Shown one piece after another: positions 60,148 through 64,000 of a stretch of 64,000 bases of DNA; position 1 is the stretch's first letter; every line of letters begins with the position of its first letter. Origin of the DNA: Acholoe squamosa (lineage: Eukaryota > Annelida > Polychaeta > Phyllodocida > Polynoidae); NCBI GenBank assembly GCA_949317995.1, contig OX439038.1:58920813-58984812 (forward strand). Reading direction: 5' to 3'. The notes below the pieces were generated by a model. It did not search any database. It worked only from the letters and a program-made list of their open reading frames with translations, and was not told the DNA's origin. The translations under genes were made by a program, and so were the position numbers.

Positions 60148-61200
60148 CTATTCACTCCTGGCCTTATGGCATTCAGTCTTACCATGACCTGTGGAGTTGC
60201 AACCACTGCAGACATGTTTGTATTTACAGGGGTCTCGTACACAACCTTCTGCTCTATTAAAAGCATAGCATGGGTTATTAGACGATCTCTGTTTGCCTAC
60301 ATTTTTAGGTTTAGCACTATAAGCTTTCTGGGCCTGAACGGTCCCATCATATGCCAAATGACGTAGTATATCTGAATTTTCAATGGTTGAAAAAGCCTCT
60401 ATTCCACTATCATTAGCCCTGTCCCTCACTGACTTATCATAGGCCACCAGGGCTGAAACCGTATATATTTTGGTGCCAGACTTCTCAATTAATACCTGAA
60501 GATGCTTAAGCATACCCTCAACATCGTCACCTGACTTGTAGTACTTCAAAATAAACTGCAAGTTTACAGACATCAGTTTCTCAATAGTGTCAATTTTTTC
60601 CTTACGTTTGGTGAACTGAGAATGATCAAACTCACCCGATTTTACACGGTGATGATGTCTAGAGTACGTTGAATCCAATGACGACCCTCTAGATGTGCTC
60701 GGACTGCACTGACGAGCAGAAATACTGGATTTTGATGATCGTCTATGTCGCTTGTGATCAACTTGCACCCATTCGTCCCCACCGTCAGACGAAATTTCGC
60801 ATGGAGACGCTTGGCGGGTAGCCCTAGCAACCGGTCCGCGTCCTTGACTACGTGACGTCATACCTCTCTGTTTGTAAACATCCGCACGTGCTCTGCTGGA
60901 ACGACTTGACGCATTGACGAATCCTCCACCCCGATCGTCCTTTCCATTGACGACCTCTTGTAGAAGTGATTTAATGGTCGACAGCTCGTCTTCTAGTACA
61001 TCTAGCCTCGTCTGGTCAATAGACGACCCACCCACAACACCTGTACCAGTTTGGGAAACTGACGGTGTATCACCAGTAAGTGAGAGGGTCGAACTACTCG
61101 TAAGTCCTAAATTGGCCGATTTTTTCGTCTTTTCCACCGATTTGACCGATTTTCCATTTGGCGTATTGGCCTTCGAGCCTTTAGCAGCCTTTCTACCCAT
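60148..61200 (-). CDS. Gag-like protein of Ngaro-like element with two zinc-binding motifs
   Basis: 350 aa from the ATG at 61,200. Probably the RNA-binding particle protein. The N-terminal third is Ser/Thr/Lys-rich and low-complexity, with a short amphipathic, possibly coiled-coil stretch (LDVLEDELSTIKSLLQEVV, near residues 68-86). The middle is basic and Ser/Arg-rich. A folded-looking region (about 195-290) follows. The C-terminus has a CCCH motif (C311-x8-C320-x4-C325-x3-H329) directly followed by a retroviral-type knuckle C331-x2-C334-x4-H339-x4-C344. The frame is intact. It ends at a TAG (60,150-60,148) followed in frame by the pol N-terminal segment. It starts about 46 bp inside repeat A's 3' border. 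Confidence 0.9.
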   Translation of the reverse strand: MGRKAAKGSKANTPNGKSVKSVEKTKKSANLGLTSSSTLSLTGDTPSVSQTGTGVVGGSSIDQTRLDVLEDELSTIKSLLQEVVNGKDDRGGGFVNASSRSSRARADVYKQRGMTSRSQGRGPVARATRQASPCEISSDGGDEWVQVDHKRHRRSSKSSISARQCSPSTSRGSSLDSTYSRHHHRVKSGEFDHSQFTKRKEKIDTIEKLMSVNLQFILKYYKSGDDVEGMLKHLQVLIEKSGTKIYTVSALVAYDKSVRDRANDSGIEAFSTIENSDILRHLAYDGTVQAQKAYSAKPKNVGKQRSSNNPCYAFNRAEGCVRDPCKYKHVCSGCNSTGHGKTECHKARSE

Positions 61201-61246
61201 TTCAATGGTAAATAAAGGCCCAAGAGCCCTTCAAACCGGTTAAAAA

Positions 61247-61455
61247 TTTAAAAATCAAGGAAACACCCAGCGTGGTGTTACCTGTACAGGTGAATCGAGC
61301 CAATTGACCGTTACATGAAAACTCCTCCTTATATACTGGAGGAATATTTACCATGACGTCATCGATGACCTCATAGATACCACTCCGCGCTGCAAGTAGT
61401 CCCTAACCGTCCGCGGCTAATTATATAAATATACACGAGTGTATATAGTTCCATA
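61247..61455 (-). repeat. Split direct repeat A, outer copy (element 5' end)
   Basis: 209 bp, the same as 56,841-57,049. As the 5' terminal repeat it should hold the promoter. Confidence 0.97.
61329..61361 (-). promoter_or_regulatory. Putative promoter: CRE-like site and TATA box
   Basis: On the minus strand a perfect TGACGTCA (61,361-61,354) is followed about 18 bp later by TATATAAGGAGG (TATATAA at 61,335-61,329). Gag starts 129 bp downstream of the TATA. The spacing fits a CREB/ATF-responsive TATA promoter; no evidence of use beyond sequence. Confidence 0.55.
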
Positions 61456-61458
61456 TAT

Positions 61459-61491
<33 letters not shown>

Positions 61492-61495
61492 AGCA
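61456..61495. repeat. TA microsatellite, right flank of Ngaro-like insertion
   Basis: (TA)n with one AAA interruption. The left flank at about 56,538-56,561 is the same kind of repeat, so the element split one TA tract. Confidence 0.9.
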
Positions 61496-61589
61496 AATGT
61501 CAACGACCATGGAATATTTTTGCATCGTATTCCCCGAAGTGAGTCTGCCATATTCAATGAGGCCTTTTAGGCCGAGTTGAATGCGGGCA

Positions 61590-61797
61590 GACTCACTCCA
61601 TGGGAGTTGATATTTGCATTTATGTCAAGGCCCTACGGGGTTAATTTGCTTTAGAATAGAGAAACACAGCTAAGATCTGTTCAGAATCCAAGATGGCGGA
61701 CACCCATTGAATATGGCCACATTGTATTCCATCCCCCCCATTGAATACGGCATGTCCAGTACTGTTCTATAGTAGTGGTCGTATCTGCCTTAACATA
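61590..61797 (+). repeat. Dispersed repeat family 'ATGC', copy 3, with inverted 5' part
   Basis: Matches 54,991-55,225 from CCATGGGAGTTGATATTTGC on. Its 5' part lies upstream in inverted orientation (about 61,504-61,550) and a GTGAGTCTGCC/GGCAGACTCAC inverted pair frames the joint (61,540-61,597). Confidence 0.85.
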
Positions 61798-61802
61798 AAT
61801 AA

Positions 61803-61886
<84 letters not shown>
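61803..61886. repeat. Compound TA/CA microsatellite
   Basis: (TA)n, (CA)n, (TA)n in succession. The open frame across it is a repeat artefact. Confidence 0.97.
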
Positions 61887-61888
<2 letters not shown>

Positions 61889-62768
61889 TCCATTAACCTA
61901 ATATTAAAAATACATTAATGTCTCTAGACAAATAGGGATTCAGCAGTGAACTAGAAAGAAAATACCCTTATACATACAGCTTGAGTTAAAGGTATAGAAA
62001 TTGGGGCACGGCAAGTAGTAGGTTTAGGACTAAGGTTAGTGATAGCGGAGGAATAGGGATAGAGCTAAATTCTCTTTAGGGATAGAGGGTAAATTCCCTT
62101 TACATTATACAGGAAAGGGAAGTTTTACTGCATTTATCTTGAATTTCTTGTCCATTAAGTGTATGAATATAGAGTGATAATGAATCAGGTCACCAGTTTG
62201 CCAAAATAGAATAAGTGTTATTTTCTTCGTTGTTTTTTTTTTTTTTTTTTTTTGGGGGGGGGGGGTGTCCTGCCCCTGGGATGTATTTTGTTACCTAGGA
62301 CTGGCAGCCTTGAGGAGCAACTGCCTGTCTCTTGGTATGGGCAGGTCTGTCAATGCTATTTACAACGACACATGTGGACGTTTGTGTTAAGTCAGCAATG
62401 CCTCCCTCCTCCAGTGGGTAATTCTGTGTAGTAACTATGTGGTTCCTTCCCTGAAGGAGTATCTCGTTGCCTCCTACAGAACACCCCAAAATCGGTCTTT
62501 GTAGAAACTAAAGCCACTCTTGTGTCTGTAGTCACTGGTAGTTAACAGTAGACTACATACTGCCCCACCCCCGCCTGCACACAAAGCCATTGTCCCATTC
62601 AAGGTACATTCCCAGTGGGCACAGCCCCACTTATTCAGTGACTAATCAGCCCTACGCCGTAGGGCTTATAAAGTCTAAGAGTATAAAGCATATAAGTCAA
62701 TAGTCAAAGCACAAACAGTCTAAATTGTAATGGTTATGTAGCCCTGCATTTGTAGCACTTATTAATCT
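61887..62768. other. No recognisable gene
   Basis: Unassigned. Contains adjacent poly-T and poly-G runs at about 62,231-62,267 and a CCCTACGCCGTAGGG palindrome at about 62,651. Confidence 0.5.
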
Positions 62769-62805
62769 ACTCAGCTGTAGGGTGTATTAAGCCCTACAGC
62801 TGAGT
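62769..62805. repeat. Perfect 14-bp hairpin
   Basis: ACTCAGCTGTAGGG and CCCTACAGCTGAGT with a 9-bp loop. CCCTACG-type motifs also lie about 110 bp upstream. Confidence 0.9.
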
Positions 62806-62968
62806 GGTTTGATGAGCACTTTAAAGAAATGTAGACACCTTATTACCAAAGCCCACTACTTTTTACACTCAATGACTTCAGATAGTCAAATATTCAACTT
62901 CTTATGTCAGTCTGTGTAATTCTTGAATAGCTGGTTTATTCCTGGTTTCAGTGTCCTTATTGATCCTT

Positions 62969-63035
62969 GGTGGGATTTGAACCGGGTACCTCCTGATTCT
63001 GAGTCCTTTGTTCTCCTTTCAGAGCTAGCGAGGCA
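62969..63035 (-). repeat. tRNA-derived sequence, Leu(CAG)-like SINE head
   Basis: Minus strand: TAGCTCTGAAAGG as a degenerate box A, CTCAGAA as the anticodon loop, and GGTTCAAATCC as box B. The anticodon stem pairs poorly, so it is not a functional tRNA. Confidence 0.5.
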
Positions 63036-63269
63036 GGTGTTGAAAGCAGCACTATCGATATAATATTTCAAATAAAGACCTATCACAGTGAGATGTCATT
63101 GGTCATGTGAGGCCCTGTAGACTAATATGAATCACAGGACTGGAGTGGAGCATATGTATGGGGAGTTGTCACCCAACAAGCTACCAGTCAGCAGACCAAT
63201 ATTTAGCAGATTGGAGCATGATAGGGTACTTACATCACACTCTATCCAAGCCACTGACCAGTGCATTAA

Positions 63270-63461
63270 CACATTGGTTGACATGATGAATAAATGCAGC
63301 CCTGGTGCTACATTAGTGCATTATACCAACCCTACAAGGTTGATACTATCCCAGAGGGTCAGCATGATGCACCAATGAAGGGCTGGAGAGCACTTCATTG
63401 GTGCATCATGCCAACTTGTAAGCATGATGCACTCATGCATCAGCAGCTCTTAAAGGGTTAA
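63270..63461. repeat. Hairpin-family copy with perfect 19-bp arms and TTAA-type end
   Basis: GCATGATGCACCAATGAAG (63,362-63,380) faces its exact complement (63,393-63,411). ATGCAGCCCTGG lies upstream (about 63,295), and the copy ends in CAGCTCTTAAAGGGTTAA. The longest and cleanest member of the family in the window. Confidence 0.8.
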
Positions 63462-63548
63462 GTAATTGGTAACCCCTGGACTAAAAATTAGATTCGCAAC
63501 TCATTACAGAGAAAAGGGATAGTAGTGTTTTCAGGCCCTAGATGCAGG

Positions 63549-63590
63549 TTGGGTTTGAACACAACTACCTTTTGGTAGATGGACTGCTAA
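63549..63590 (-). repeat. tRNA-like fragment (box B only)
   Basis: Minus strand TGTTCAAACCC preceded by CTACCAAAAGGTAG, resembling the anticodon-to-T-arm half of a tRNA-derived SINE. Box A is not clear. Confidence 0.35.
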
Positions 63591-63610
63591 ATTAAATTTT
63601 TTAGAAAATC

Positions 63611-63676
63611 CTCACCAGGACTTGCCACCTTTAGATACAGAGTCTGCTGTATAACCTGAGCTAATGAGGCATGTTG
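63611..63676 (-). repeat. tRNA-Gln-like SINE head, copy 1 (box B deleted)
   Basis: Same family as 63,883-63,956: CATTAGCTCAGGTTATA box A side and AAGGTGGCAAG before box B. Six bases of box B (the TTCGAG stretch) are missing. Confidence 0.6.
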
Positions 63677-63882
63677 TGTGAGTGTTGCTAGGATTCTTAG
63701 GCAGTAAGGTACCAGGGACTAGAGGAATATAAAGAGGGTATTCAGTATTTGCAGGAATGGGTGGCAGGGGGCCTACACAATTTTCTCCTAAACTCAGTAT
63801 GAATAGATATTCATGATTATATTGTAGCAATAAGATTGACTTACCAATATAAGCAATCATTACCAGTTTTTACAAATATTTT

Positions 63883-63956
63883 CACCAGGACTCGAACTTG
63901 CCACCTTCAGATCCAAAGTTGAGTGCCCTATGACCTGAGCTAATGTGGCATGTGGT
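63883..63956 (-). repeat. tRNA-Gln(UUG)-like SINE head, copy 2
   Basis: Minus strand box A TTAGCTCAGG, anticodon loop CTTTGGA (UUG), and box B AGTTCGAGTCC followed by TGGTGA. Stem pairing is weak. A tRNA-derived SINE is more likely than a gene. It lies about 280 bp from copy 1 in the same orientation. Confidence 0.6.
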
Positions 63957-64000
63957 GTGGTTGGTGCTAAGATATGACACAATCTCTGACATCATTGTAG

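Larger units (their letters stand above)
56562..61455 (-). mobile_element. Ngaro-like tyrosine-recombinase retrotransposon, 4.9 kb, structurally complete
   Basis: Split direct repeats surround four minus-strand ORFs. In the element's own direction the order is repeat A (61455-61247), gag, pol N-terminus, RT/RNase H, tyrosine recombinase, repeat B (57226-57049), A again (57049-56841), a 101-bp spacer, and B again (56739-56562). Each repeat pair appears identical by eye. This is the A1-ORFs-B1-A2-B2 plan of Ngaro/PAT elements of the DIRS order. There is no room for the methyltransferase domain of DIRS and PAT pol, which favours Ngaro. It sits inside a (TA)n microsatellite and shows no measurable duplication, as expected for recombinase-mediated insertion of a DNA circle. 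Confidence 0.93.

Noticed and set aside
61681..61893. 70-codon frame with poly-Ile/Tyr
   Set aside because: Produced by translating the TA/CA microsatellite.

Overview
The window looks like non-coding, repeat-rich chromosomal DNA from an animal, most plausibly a marine invertebrate. This is an inference: it contains metazoan-type retroelements (a Ngaro/DIRS-order tyrosine-recombinase element, a Penelope-like element with a GIY-YIG domain, and a CR1/L2/Jockey-type LINE tail), many short terminal-inverted-repeat elements with clean target-site duplications, TA/CA microsatellites and tRNA-derived SINE heads. It shows no bacterial-style gene packing. I recognise no host protein-coding gene or exon. 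All recognisable coding sequence belongs to mobile elements, and small exons with introns cannot be excluded by eye.

Layout. 1-2.5 kb: unassigned sequence with two inverted-repeat hairpins. 2.5-5.67 kb: a decayed minus-strand Penelope-like element, with the RT core broken by stops and frameshifts, a C-terminal GIY-YIG domain, inverted 34-bp repeats at both ends and a hammerhead-ribozyme-like core in its 3' flank. 5.7-19 kb: mostly unassigned, with an AT-rich hAT-like element (8.84-9.68 kb), a nested palindrome (10.83-10.95 kb), a two-copy dispersed repeat (11.4 and 16.4-17.2 kb) and a 30-bp tandem repeat (17.8 kb). 19-36 kb: a MITE family with 5-bp duplications (two copies), a tRNA-Cys-like sequence inside an inverted repeat, a hAT MITE with a perfect 8-bp duplication, a TAA-flanked MITE, and several dispersed duplicates. 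42.7-45.3 kb: a cluster of three TIR elements, two of them from one TWA-duplicating family. 49.6-50.4 kb: a 5'-truncated LINE. 51.9-52.6 kb: a 659-bp TIR element.

56,562-61,455 holds the best-preserved object, a 4.9-kb minus-strand Ngaro-like retrotransposon inserted in a TA microsatellite. Its split direct repeats (178 bp and 209 bp) look identical between copies. Its genes run gag (zinc knuckles), a pol N-terminal segment, RT/RNase H and tyrosine recombinase. The recombinase would integrate a circular DNA made by the RT, and the internal repeat junction exactly equals the fusion of the two outer ends, as expected for this replication route. Gag is separated from pol by one in-frame UAG, and the RT frame is reached by a +1 shift. 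These may be recoding signals or early decay.

The last kilobase carries several tRNA-derived sequences on the minus strand and a hairpin repeat that belongs to a family scattered through the whole window.
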